Shown one piece after another: positions 1 through 7,486 of a stretch of DNA of 12,509 nucleotides. Source of the DNA: Acidobacteriota bacterium (GTDB lineage Bacteria > Acidobacteriota > Terriglobia > Terriglobales > Acidobacteriaceae); the NCBI GenBank assembly GCA_003224835.1, contig QHZX01000342.1, positions 1 to 12,509 of the forward strand. Reading direction: 5' to 3'. A program made the translations under genes and the position numbers. Numbering within the stretch: the stretch's first letter is position 1; each line of letters starts with the position of its first letter. The notes beneath the pieces were generated by a model. It was not told where the DNA came from. It saw nothing but the letters and a program-made list of their open reading frames with translations, and ran no database searches.

Positions 1-405
1 GGGTTTGGTCAATGAATATAGCGTCCCGGTCACGTGGTATTCGTCTTCTTTCGAATCTTCCGGATGATTGTCGATCTGGACTTCGTAGCCGTAATGCACC
101 GGCATCCATTCTTCCCGTGGCTCGACGGGAATGCGGATGAACAGGCCCGAGTTGTCATTGTGGTCGCGCATTTTATAGACCACGTGAATTGTGCAGTCGC
201 CAAGCTTCCCGCCGGTCCAGTAGAGGAGGCCCATGCCGCCATGGGTGCGAATCAGGCCGTCCTCGACGGTCATATAACCCGGACCGACGTGCTTCCAGCC
301 AGTCAGGTCTTTGCCGTCGAAAAGCTGCTTCCAGTCACCGGATTGGCCGTGGAGGGCAAGAGAAAAACCGAAAATGCAGAGAAATGCGAGTAAGTACCTG
401 GGCAT
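1..405 (-). CDS. Secreted DUF1080 (3-keto-disaccharide hydrolase-like) protein, 3' part outside the window
   Basis: The first 135 codons are present and the gene runs off the left edge without a stop. Residues 1-20 form a signal peptide (short basic start, hydrophobic LLAFLCIFGFSLAL, then HGQS), so the product is exported. The mature part opens with the DUF1080 signature: WKQLFDGKDLTGW, a VEDGLIRTHG strand, a LLYW segment, and a DNSGLFIR motif followed by the YGYEVQIDNH strand. The family has a LamG/concanavalin-like beta-sandwich; characterised members hydrolyse 3-keto-glycosides, and many are known only as DUF1080. The ATG at 405 is preceded by GAGG about 8 nt upstream. It is divergent from the S41-like gene, with 163 bp between them. 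Family assignment is firm; substrate is unknown. The visible piece is roughly half the usual family length. Confidence 0.85.
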   Translation of the reverse strand, partial: MPRYLLAFLCIFGFSLALHGQSGDWKQLFDGKDLTGWKHVGPGYMTVEDGLIRTHGGMGLLYWTGGKLGDCTIHVVYKMRDHNDNSGLFIRIPVEPREEWMPVHYGYEVQIDNHPEDSKEDEYHVTGTLYSLTKP

Positions 406-513
406 TAGTGGCACCTCGAAACTGGAGATATTACACTAAACCACCTTCCTCGGGCGTTCCTCGTCCGGTAATCTGCGGTGCACCGAAGTTCCGGAAGCTC
501 GCATCAAAGCAGA

Positions 514-519
514 TATAAT
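514..519 (+). promoter_or_regulatory. Candidate -10 box (TATAAT) for the S41-like gene
   Basis: A perfect TATAAT lies 50 nt before the ATG at 569 in the divergent intergenic gap. No good -35 hexamer sits 16-18 nt upstream (the region reads CCGGAAGC), so this rests on the -10 alone and could be chance in an AT-richer patch. Confidence 0.35.
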
Positions 520-568
520 TAAAGAACTCGGCGGCGCTGGAGCGCGGCTTTGAGATTCCGGGAGTCAG

Positions 569-1783
569 ATGTCCATAAAAATCAAAACAGCCATTCTTAT
601 CGCATCGGCCGGCGTTCTAATGTTTTCGCTTGCCGGGCAAATCCGTGGTGTGCGCGCGTCGAACAATGACGGCTCCTACCGTCAGATGGAAGTTTATAGC
701 GAAGTGCTGTCGCGGGTGAGAAGCGAATACGTCGAGGAACCTAATCTGCCCACGGTCACCGATGGCGCCCTGCATGGACTCTTGGAGTCGCTGGATTCGA
801 ACTCCAGCTACTTGAACCCGGAACAGTACAAGGAATACAAAGCCCGCAAGATCGGCTCGAAGGGCGATGTTGGCGCGGCAGTATCGAAACGTTTTGGATA
901 CGCTTCGGTCGTGGCGGTGATTCCGGGAGGGCCAGCGGACAAAGCCGGCCTGCAGGATACTGACATTCTGGAAGCGATTGAAGGCAAGAGCACGCGTGAG
1001 ATGTCGCTGGCGCAGATTCGCAGCATGCTTACGGGCGAGCCGGGCTCTAACGTGAATTTGTCTGTAGTGAGGGCGCGGAGATCAGAACCGCAAAAAGTAG
1101 TGGTCACGCGCGACATCGTGACTATTCCGCCGGTTAAAGACAAGATGCTGGACGATGGAATTGAGCAGATTCGAGTGGACGCATTGAACAAGGGTAAGTC
1201 GCAGGAAATCGCAAATCGGATCAAGGCGGTCCAAAAGTCTGGCGTGAAAAAGCTGATCCTTGATTTGCGGGATTGCGCCGCCGGCGATGAAGCGGAAGGC
1301 GTGGCCACCGCAAACCTGTTCCTGAATCACGGCACTATAACGTACCTGCAAGGGCAAAAATATCCTCGGGAAGCATTCAATGCTGACCCGGCGAAGGCAG
1401 TTACTACTCTCCCGCTGGTGGTTTTGGTGAATAAGGGAACGGCTGGGCCTGCAGAAATTGTGGCCGCAGCGGTCCTGGAGAATGCGCGCGGCGATGTTGT
1501 GGGTGACAAAACTTTCGGCGACGGATCAGTGCAGAAACTGATCGAACTGCAAGATGGCGGGGCGCTGATTCTTTCGATCGCGAAATACTATTCGCCACAA
1601 GGAAAGGCGATTCAGGATACTGCGGTAACGCCGAATATCGTGGTCGCGGATGTGGCGGACGATGTGCCGGTTCCGGACGAGGACGAGAACGCAGCGCCCG
1701 CCGATATCGAGAAAAAAACAGCGCCGGACCATGACGAGCAATTGGATAAGGCGATCCAGGTGTTGAAGAAGCGCCAGGGATGA
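569..1783 (+). CDS. Exported PDZ-domain S41 (C-terminal processing) peptidase homologue, catalytic dyad missing
   Basis: A 404-residue protein. An N-terminal hydrophobic segment (about 7-24) is a signal peptide or anchor. Residues 40-95 match the helical N-terminal part of CtpA/Prc proteins (VEEP, LESLDSNSSYLNPEQY), about 98-183 are a PDZ domain (VIPGGPADKAGLQDTDIL), and 190-360 the S41 core (LILDLRD at 229-235; LVVLVNKG at 283-290). Active S41 enzymes read G-[ST]-A-S-A-S-E, the middle Ser being the nucleophile, and FGKG with the general-base Lys. Here the sites read GTAGPAE (Gly293) and FGDG (Asp318). The 25-residue spacing equals that of Ser430/Lys455 in E. coli Prc, so the alignment is secure and both catalytic residues are gone. 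The tail from about 360 is acidic and probably disordered. The reading frame is intact, so it is likely a functional non-proteolytic binding protein. Start: GGGAG lies 4 nt before the ATG. Confidence 0.9.
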   Translation: MSIKIKTAILIASAGVLMFSLAGQIRGVRASNNDGSYRQMEVYSEVLSRVRSEYVEEPNLPTVTDGALHGLLESLDSNSSYLNPEQYKEYKARKIGSKGDVGAAVSKRFGYASVVAVIPGGPADKAGLQDTDILEAIEGKSTREMSLAQIRSMLTGEPGSNVNLSVVRARRSEPQKVVVTRDIVTIPPVKDKMLDDGIEQIRVDALNKGKSQEIANRIKAVQKSGVKKLILDLRDCAAGDEAEGVATANLFLNHGTITYLQGQKYPREAFNADPAKAVTTLPLVVLVNKGTAGPAEIVAAAVLENARGDVVGDKTFGDGSVQKLIELQDGGALILSIAKYYSPQGKAIQDTAVTPNIVVADVADDVPVPDEDENAAPADIEKKTAPDHDEQLDKAIQVLKKRQG

Positions 1784-1790
1784 TGAGATT

Positions 1791-1822
1791 GGCACGGGCG
1801 AGGGCCCGTGCCTTCATTTTTT
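1791..1822 (+). terminator. Rho-independent terminator of the S41-like gene
   Basis: A perfect 9-bp GC-rich stem (GGCACGGGC, loop GAGG, GCCCGTGCC, 1791-1812) starts 7 nt after the stop codon and is followed by a T-rich tract at 1813-1822. It separates this gene from the PBP1A gene. Confidence 0.85.
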
Positions 1823-1896
1823 ACTTCGGTTATTCCCCTTCTATTATTCCTTCCGAATAGATCTTTTGCCTCCTGCTATGCTAGGCACAAGCTTTC

Positions 1897-4128
1897 ATGA
1901 AAGCGGTTTTGGAAGAACTGCAGTCGGCTGAACCTGGCCGCAAACGGCTGGTCGGCCGGATGATTTTTGGCGCGCTGGTGCTGATTGCTGCACTTGTAGG
2001 CGCGACTGTCGGGCTCTTGCTGGTCTATTCCACTGACCTTCCTCAGGTCGAGGCGCTCGAACACTATCGTCCCATTTCGAGCACTGAACTTTACGATATT
2101 CACGGAAACACGATCGGTTCATTTGCGCTGCAGCGACGCGTCGTCGCTTCTTACAACGATTTCCCTCCGGCGCTGATTGAGGCATTGGTCTCAATCGAGG
2201 ACAAGGAGTTTTACCGGCACTCCGGAATCAATTTCTGGCGGATCGCGGGCGCCGCATTTCGCGATATAGAATCCGGCGGAAAAGTGCAGGGAGGTTCCAC
2301 TCTCACCATGCAGTTGGCGAGGAACCTTTTTCTTTCGGCCGACCGGTCGTTTCATCGCAAAATCCAGGAGACGTTGCTCGCAATCCAGATCGAGCGGCGA
2401 TTTACGAAACAACAAATTCTGACGCTCTATGGAAACCAGATTTATCTGGGCCATGGGGTGTATGGATTCGAAGCGGCGTCGGAATATTACTTCAGCAAGC
2501 CAGCGAAGCAATTGACGCTTCCGGAGGCGGCGATGATTGCCGGGCTGCCGAAATCGCCGCTTTATTATTCGCCGGTAAATCATCCCGATCACTCCCTGCA
2601 CCGGCGCAATCTGGTGATCAACGCCATGCTCGAAGATGGGAAGATCACCGTTGCCCAGGCTGATACGGCGCGCAATGCGCCGCTCGGTTTGAACCTGGCG
2701 CATGATCCAAATTCGCTGGCCCCTTATTTTGTGGAAGATGTCCGGCAATATCTGGAAAACAAATATGGCGCGGGGGAAGTCCACGCGGGCGGCCTGCGGG
2801 TTTACACCACCCTGGATATGGATTTGCAGGCTGCCGGGAACGCGGCGGTGCTCGACGGCTTGGCGGCATATGAGCATCGGCACGGCTGGCGCGGACATTT
2901 GCAAAATGTCTTGTCGGCAGGGCAGACCATTGCGAATTACCAACATCCCGACTGGGACGCAGAACTGGCTCCCGGAAGTTACACCCACGGATTGGTGACG
3001 GCAGTCTCGGGCCGAGCGGCTTCTGTCAAAATCGGAAATTACACGGCGACCATCACTCGAGCGGAGGTCGCGGCGTGGACGAAAAGATCAATTGCGCGGC
3101 TACTGACTCCAGGCGACATCGTATATGTGAAAATCGGCTCACTTTTGTCCGCAGGAAAAGCCCGAGTAGCTCTAGAACAAGACTCCGGAGTACAAGGCGC
3201 GCTGCTGGCCATCGACAATGCGAGTGGGCAAGTGCGCGCAATGGTCGGCGGACGAGACTTCAATCTCTCCAAATTTAATCGAGCCACGCAGGCATTGCGG
3301 CAAGTGGGATCGTCATTCAAACCATACGTGTACACCGCTGTAGTTGATCAAGGCGCGACGCCGGATGACACTGTAGTAGACTCGCCAGTAATTTTTCAAA
3401 CTGCCTCAGGACCTTACTTCCCGCACAACTTTGACGATAAATACGAAGGAACGATCACCTTGCGCCGCGCGCTGGCGCAGTCGCGAAATATTCCTGCGCT
3501 GAAACTCGCAGACAAAATCGGCATACGCATGGTGGAAGATTACGCGCGAAAATTTGGAGTTACATCGCCTTTGCCGCCGTATTTGCCGGTTGCGCTGGGC
3601 GCGGCGGAGATGACATTGATCGAGCAAACCTCGGCGTATAGCGTCTTTCCAGACGATGGCGTGCGGCTCGCGCCAAGGTTTGTGTCCAAGGTCACGGATT
3701 ACGATGGCCGCGTGCTTGAAGAGGATTATCCCGAGGTGAAGGACGTGATCAGCTCTCGGACCGCGCGCATCATGACTTCCATGCTGGAAGAGGTAGTGCA
3801 ACACGGAACCGGCGTCGCCGCGATGCAATTGAAGGCGCCGATTGCCGGGAAGACCGGCACGACAAACGATTTCACCGATGCGTGGTTCGTGGGCTTCTCA
3901 CCGGCAATGACGGCCGGGGTTTGGGTTGGCTATGACGAAAAACGATCGTTGGGAGCGAAAGAAACCGGAGCCCGGGCAGCACTTCCGATCTGGATTCAAT
4001 TCATGAGCGCGGCCCTGGCCGGGAAGGACCCAGGCCAATTTCAGCCACCGCCTGATCTGCCGCAAAACCCGGCGGCGCAAACATTGGACACGCCCGATCT
4101 AGCGCCCGCCGGCGACGAGGGGCATTGA
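1897..4128 (+). CDS. mrcA: Class A penicillin-binding protein, PBP1A type (transglycosylase/transpeptidase)
   Basis: A complete 743-residue bifunctional peptidoglycan synthase, anchored in the inner membrane with its catalytic domains in the periplasm. A cytoplasmic stretch precedes one membrane segment (about 22-44). The GT51 domain (about 65-235) has all its motifs: EDKEFYRH with catalytic Glu101, GGSTLTMQL at 132-140, RKIQE at 154-158, and AAMIAGLPKSP at 211-221. A linker with the RHGWRG signature (328-333) marks the OB-type insertion of PBP1A. The transpeptidase domain has SSFK (Ser472 nucleophile, Lys475), SRN (529-531) and KTGTT (652-656). The C-terminus is Pro/Gln-rich. It polymerises lipid II into glycan strands and cross-links the stem peptides. 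Shine-Dalgarno pairing upstream of the ATG is poor (only AGG 11 nt away). It stands alone between two terminators. Class A assignment is certain; the PBP1A subtype is very likely. Confidence 0.95.
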   Translation: MKAVLEELQSAEPGRKRLVGRMIFGALVLIAALVGATVGLLLVYSTDLPQVEALEHYRPISSTELYDIHGNTIGSFALQRRVVASYNDFPPALIEALVSIEDKEFYRHSGINFWRIAGAAFRDIESGGKVQGGSTLTMQLARNLFLSADRSFHRKIQETLLAIQIERRFTKQQILTLYGNQIYLGHGVYGFEAASEYYFSKPAKQLTLPEAAMIAGLPKSPLYYSPVNHPDHSLHRRNLVINAMLEDGKITVAQADTARNAPLGLNLAHDPNSLAPYFVEDVRQYLENKYGAGEVHAGGLRVYTTLDMDLQAAGNAAVLDGLAAYEHRHGWRGHLQNVLSAGQTIANYQHPDWDAELAPGSYTHGLVTAVSGRAASVKIGNYTATITRAEVAAWTKRSIARLLTPGDIVYVKIGSLLSAGKARVALEQDSGVQGALLAIDNASGQVRAMVGGRDFNLSKFNRATQALRQVGSSFKPYVYTAVVDQGATPDDTVVDSPVIFQTASGPYFPHNFDDKYEGTITLRRALAQSRNIPALKLADKIGIRMVEDYARKFGVTSPLPPYLPVALGAAEMTLIEQTSAYSVFPDDGVRLAPRFVSKVTDYDGRVLEEDYPEVKDVISSRTARIMTSMLEEVVQHGTGVAAMQLKAPIAGKTGTTNDFTDAWFVGFSPAMTAGVWVGYDEKRSLGAKETGARAALPIWIQFMSAALAGKDPGQFQPPPDLPQNPAAQTLDTPDLAPAGDEGH

Positions 4129-4154
4129 AAAGAAACGCCGCCCGAAGGCGGCGT
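4126..4154 (-). terminator. Terminator between convergent genes, mainly for the minus-strand gene
   Basis: An 8-bp perfect stem (ACGCCGCC / GGCGGCGT, 4135-4154). Read on the minus strand, the loop is the very stable cUUCGg tetraloop, and the stem runs straight into a T-rich stretch (TTTCTTTTC). This fits Rho-independent termination of the FecR/DUF6600 gene ending at 4178. On the plus strand the hairpin lies 6 nt after the PBP1A stop but lacks a close T run, so it would be a weaker terminator there. Confidence 0.75.
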
Positions 4155-4177
4155 GAGTTCAAGATAAAAAATTTGTT

Positions 4178-6886
4178 TTAGTGATGGCCGTGTCCGCCTC
4201 CGCCACCGCTGCTGTGGCTAGCTCCTCCACCACCTCCGCCGCTATGACCACCGCCTCCACCGCCGGACGGCATGTGACCACCACCGAATCCGCCGGAGCG
4301 GCCACCGCCGCCTCCACCGTATGAGGGCATGGAGCGGCCACCACCGCCACCGTAAGACGGTGCTCGACCTCCGCCGAAGGATGGAGAAGCAGATCTACCA
4401 CCTCCGAAGCCTCCCCCGCCGTATGACGGCATAGACATCGAGTGCCCACCGCTACTGCCGTAAGACGGTGCTCGACCTCCACCATAAGATGGCGTTGATC
4501 GGCTGCCTCCGTATGAAGGCGGAGGCGCAGACCGGCCATAGGATCCACGGTTTGAAGGCGCCGGACGTCCATAGTCTCGCGAAGGTGGAGATGGACGGTT
4601 ATACGATCCTCCACCGTAGCTGGGCGAAGGTCTGCTCTGCGACCCACCTCCATAATTAGGCCTGCTGTTCGGCTGGTACGAAGGCGAAGGACGTGGGCTG
4701 GAATAGTTTCCGCGATCCGAACCCGAAGCATATCCGCGCTGCGCCACGGCTCCTGATGGGCGCGGAACGCTGACTGCAGCTCGCGGCCCGTTTCGCTCAT
4801 TCGAGCGCGGGGCAGGAGAGCTCTGCGGGGCTGATGGACGTGAGAAATTCGGATTGCCGCGCGGCGACAACGAAGGTCGGCTTCCACCAGCCATAGGCGG
4901 ACGTGGCACATTGCTGCGCGCGTTCATCTGGGGTGCATTCATGGATCGCGAACCAATGGATGACTGCGAATTCATCGGTCGCGAGTTGCTCGAACCCGGG
5001 CCCATGCCGCGGCTGCCGAAATTTCCAGTTGAAGCTTGCGGACGCGGAACTGACCGTGAGCCGATTGATCCGTTCTGCGGTCCGCGAGCGTTATTGAATG
5101 CCGGTCCGCGATTATTGGCACCGACAGAGTTATTGAATCCTCCTCGGTTGGCGCCAATTGCCGGACGCTGTTGCGCACCACCAAACGTCGGGCGCTGCGC
5201 TACAGCGGTCTGGCCGGGTCTCGACGCATTGCCGGGACCCGCGTTCCGAGAATTCGCATTGAACGAACCACGATTGGCTGTGCTCGCACCTGCCCGCGCT
5301 CCGGCGTTTAGTGAACCGCGATTGCCCGCGGAAACTGCTGTGCGGCTTACCACTGGGCGTGCAAAGGCACGTTGCGGCGGAACTGCAGCCCGCACACCGC
5401 GTGAGCCGATGATGCTAGCCCGCGTAGGTGCAACGCCCGGAGAATGAACCGCGCTTACCCGGCTCAATTGGTTCGGCGCTACCCGGATGCGATTTCGCTG
5501 CACCGAGAGCGAGTTCACCAAAGCGTGCCGTGATACTGCGGTGAATCCACCGGGTGCGTGCATATTGGCATACCGCATCTGGTAACCGTTGTGTACGTTG
5601 ACGCGGCCGTGAGAAAAGTTATTGTTATAGATATTCGTGATGTTGGTGACGTTGGTGATCCGCGTATTGGTGATATTCACCTGATTAAAATAGCCTCGGC
5701 TTACGCCGTACCACGGGATGAATGGTTCACCAAAGCCCAGTGGGCACCAGCCGAAGCCGCCGCCGAAACCAACGCCTACGCCGAATCCGCCCCCTCCAAA
5801 CCAGGCCACTAGCGCGGGAGCGTAATATGGGCGAACGTAAACCGGACCGGGAGCCCAACCCCAGAAGCCACTGTCATAGACCCAGCGGCCATAGTGAAAG
5901 GGAGCAAAACCCCAAGGCTCATAATCGACCCAGGTCCATCCCCACGGATCGTCCCAAATCCAGTGGCCATTGGTGTAAGGCGCCCAACCAGTATCAACTC
6001 GTGGGGACCACACCTCTCCATACTCCGGAGTGCTGCGCCAGGTTCCGTACTCGTCCAAATCGTCAGAGCCAACTACATCAGGCGAGACATATCGCGACGA
6101 CTCAGAATGATCGCGCCGCTGGTCCCGATTGAGTGCCCACTCGTCAAATGAATCCGGACGCGGGGCCGTGTGAACATCGACGGTCATTGATGTTCCATTG
6201 GTGAAGCGAACTTGCTCGTTGGCACGAATGCGGACTGCCGGTCCATCTCCGGTGGATTCTCCTTCGCCACTCCAAACTGTGACAACGGATTTATCGCCAT
6301 CGGGATCGACGTCGAAACGATAATCGCCCGGCTTGAGCACAGTGAACGCCTGGTTAGGTGTGTCCACTTCGTATTTTTCGTTGTCGAATAAGCGGCGCAC
6401 ATGCAAATTCAGCGCACCCTGGTGGAGTTGGAGCTGCACCGTATCTTCAGCGATATTGGTGATGGTGAGGCTGCTCTCAGAACCGATGCGGATAATGCCG
6501 CTTCCCACACTGAGTTCAGCGCGTGAATTTTTGTCAGCCCAGATATTGTCGGAATTGGTTACTGGCCGGTTGATTTCGCCCGCGACCCAATCGCCGGTAC
6601 CCTGCGGCTGAACTGAGACGGACCCATCCATGTACCGCAAGCTGGCAACGCGTGATGGCGGGTCGGGAGTGGCTGGTTCAGAATTGTTCTGCGCGTCGTA
6701 CTGCGGAGTTTCGAGCGGCTGATCTTCGGCTCGCGGAGTCGATTCATTCTGATCGTAATTTTGATTTTGGTCGTATTGCTGATCGGTCTGCGCATCGTAT
6801 GATTGATCGTCCTGCGCCCTGAGCACTGGAGTTGACATCAGTGCGGAAAGTGTCAATACGCTAAGAATGCGATAAAGAGTTGTCAT
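4178..6886 (-). CDS. Large exported FecR/DUF6600-type protein with Gly/Ser/Pro/Arg-rich tail
   Basis: A 902-residue protein. The start at 6886 is chosen because GGGGAGG lies 4 nt upstream and a normal signal peptide follows (MTTLYRILSVLTLSALMSTP, cleavage near VLRAQ); the frame is open 38 codons further upstream, but those codons look non-coding. Regions: Asp/Gln/Tyr-rich linker (26-75); FecR-like beta region (about 80-235, with SRAELSVGSG and a TPNQAFTVLKPGDYRFDV block); Trp/Tyr/Gly-rich DUF6600-like region (about 280-395) with repeated NGHW, WGW and YGRW elements and a GFGVGVGFGGGFG stretch; Asn/Ile-rich segment (402-425); then about 400 residues of low-complexity Gly/Ser/Pro/Arg/Asn sequence with SYGGG repeats and a His-rich end (GHGHH). 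FecR domains sense signals in iron uptake, but here there is no sigma factor or TonB receptor nearby. I infer a structural or adhesive surface protein; function unknown. Confidence 0.85.
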   Translation of the reverse strand: MTTLYRILSVLTLSALMSTPVLRAQDDQSYDAQTDQQYDQNQNYDQNESTPRAEDQPLETPQYDAQNNSEPATPDPPSRVASLRYMDGSVSVQPQGTGDWVAGEINRPVTNSDNIWADKNSRAELSVGSGIIRIGSESSLTITNIAEDTVQLQLHQGALNLHVRRLFDNEKYEVDTPNQAFTVLKPGDYRFDVDPDGDKSVVTVWSGEGESTGDGPAVRIRANEQVRFTNGTSMTVDVHTAPRPDSFDEWALNRDQRRDHSESSRYVSPDVVGSDDLDEYGTWRSTPEYGEVWSPRVDTGWAPYTNGHWIWDDPWGWTWVDYEPWGFAPFHYGRWVYDSGFWGWAPGPVYVRPYYAPALVAWFGGGGFGVGVGFGGGFGWCPLGFGEPFIPWYGVSRGYFNQVNITNTRITNVTNITNIYNNNFSHGRVNVHNGYQMRYANMHAPGGFTAVSRHALVNSLSVQRNRIRVAPNQLSRVSAVHSPGVAPTRASIIGSRGVRAAVPPQRAFARPVVSRTAVSAGNRGSLNAGARAGASTANRGSFNANSRNAGPGNASRPGQTAVAQRPTFGGAQQRPAIGANRGGFNNSVGANNRGPAFNNARGPQNGSIGSRSVPRPQASTGNFGSRGMGPGSSNSRPMNSQSSIGSRSMNAPQMNARSNVPRPPMAGGSRPSLSPRGNPNFSRPSAPQSSPAPRSNERNGPRAAVSVPRPSGAVAQRGYASGSDRGNYSSPRPSPSYQPNSRPNYGGGSQSRPSPSYGGGSYNRPSPPSRDYGRPAPSNRGSYGRSAPPPSYGGSRSTPSYGGGRAPSYGSSGGHSMSMPSYGGGGFGGGRSASPSFGGGRAPSYGGGGGRSMPSYGGGGGGRSGGFGGGHMPSGGGGGGHSGGGGGGASHSSGGGGGHGHH
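4350..4480 (-). repeat. Internal duplication in the Gly-rich tail (36-residue period)
   Basis: The same 23-nt stretch occurs at 4350-4372 and 4458-4480, 108 bp apart, coding GGRAPSYG in the minus-strand protein. The residues around it (PSYGGG, FGGGR, RSMPSYGGG) also repeat imperfectly, indicating tandem duplication of a 36-codon unit within the tail. Confidence 0.6.
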
Positions 6887-7099
6887 AAAACCTCCCCGGA
6901 GAGCGCCGGCTCCCGAAGTACTCCGCGATTGGACGCGGCAGAGTAGGCCATTCGAGCTGCCAATACTGTAAACCCTAGGTGCAGAAAAGAGTTTCGGCAT
7001 GTTTTGGCTGAAAATGGCTTAAAAACATTGGCTTGGCCGAAGGTTAAGGGTGCGAGGCAAGGCTCGCCGTCGGCAGCGTAGTAAGACTAATGGCGATTT

Positions 7100-7128
7100 T
7101 TGCTGCCGCATTTCTGTGTTGTAATAAT
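7100..7128 (+). promoter_or_regulatory. Candidate promoter for tRNA-Ser
   Basis: TTGCTG (7100-7105) and AATAAT (7123-7128) are spaced by 17 nt and would start transcription near 7135, about 18 nt before the tRNA. The -10 box matches 5 of 6 positions and the -35 box has only the TTG core. Placement relative to the tRNA is the main support. Confidence 0.35.
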
Positions 7129-7152
7129 CAGAGGTGAAGCCGCCCACACCGC

Positions 7153-7242
7153 GGAGAGTTGGCCGAGCGGTTGATGGCACCGGTCTTGAAAACCGGCATA
7201 CCTTAACGGGTATCGGGGGTTCGAATCCCTCACTCTCCGCCA
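7153..7242 (+). tRNA. tRNA-Ser (anticodon UGA), CCA encoded
   Basis: A class II tRNA of 90 nt. The acceptor stem GGAGAGT (7153-7159) pairs with ACTCTCC (7232-7238), with discriminator G7239 and a genomically encoded CCA. The anticodon stem CCGGT/ACCGG (7180-7184 and 7192-7196) encloses loop CTTGAAA with anticodon TGA at 7187-7189, reading UCA codons. A long variable arm (about 7197-7214) typical of tRNA-Ser is followed by a standard T arm with GGTTCGAATCC. All stems are intact, so it should be functional. Its 3' 23 nt, from the T-loop to CCA, are copied twice more downstream. Confidence 0.96.
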
Positions 7243-7486
7243 TTACAGGTCCCTCGACTGCGCTCGGGATTTCGGCACGCGGCTCAGACGCGCGTAAGCG
7301 CCTCAAGCTCGAATCCCTCATTCTCCGCCAATTGCAGGTCCCTCGACTGCGCTCGGGATTTCGGCACGCGGCTCAGACGCCGCGTAAGCGCCTCAAGTTC
7401 GAATCCCTCACTCTCCGCCATTACAGGTCCCTCGACTGCGCTCGGGATTTCGGCACGCGGCTCAGACGCCGCGTAAGCGCCTCAAC
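7220..7486 (+). repeat. Three direct repeats of about 89 bp, each starting with the tRNA-Ser 3' end
   Basis: Units are 7220-7307 (88 bp), 7308-7397 (90 bp) and 7398-7486 (89 bp). Each begins with the tRNA 3' portion (TTCGAATCCC ... CTCTCCGCCA); unit 1's copy is the real tRNA end, unit 3's is identical to it, and unit 2's has two substitutions (CTCGAA and CATTCTCC). Then comes AGGTCCCTCGACTGCGCTCG, a GGGATTTCGGCA stretch, a hairpin (ACGCGGC / GCCGCGT, 7366-7385 in unit 2) and TAAGCGCCTCAA. Unit 1 lacks one base in the hairpin and unit 2 has one extra base after CCA, which explains the lengths. The array ends inside the 3' end of the minus-strand acyltransferase gene. Confidence 0.92.

Noticed and set aside
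34..393. Plus-strand 119-codon open frame at the left edge
   Set aside because: It is antisense to the DUF1080 gene, whose minus-strand translation has a signal peptide and family motifs.
569..1783. S41-like gene as a pseudogene
   Set aside because: The frame is intact over 404 codons with conserved fold motifs, a start signal and a strong terminator, so a maintained non-catalytic protein is more likely than decay.
4159..4911. Minus-strand 250-codon frame overlapping the Gly-rich tail
   Set aside because: It is an alternate frame of repetitive GC-rich codons; its His/Arg/Val-rich sequence has no domain signature and no start signal of its own.
6887..7000. Upstream extension of the FecR/DUF6600 frame to 7000
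   Set aside because: The extra 38 codons hide the signal peptide, have no ribosome-binding site, and the ATG at 6886 has GGGGAGG directly upstream.
7019..7321. Minus-strand 100-codon open frame containing SEGFEPPIP
   Set aside because: This peptide is a known misannotation caused by the antisense of tRNA genes; it covers tRNA-Ser.
7220..7486. CRISPR array
   Set aside because: Repeats are adjacent with no spacers, are about 89 bp long and are derived from the tRNA end; no cas genes are present.
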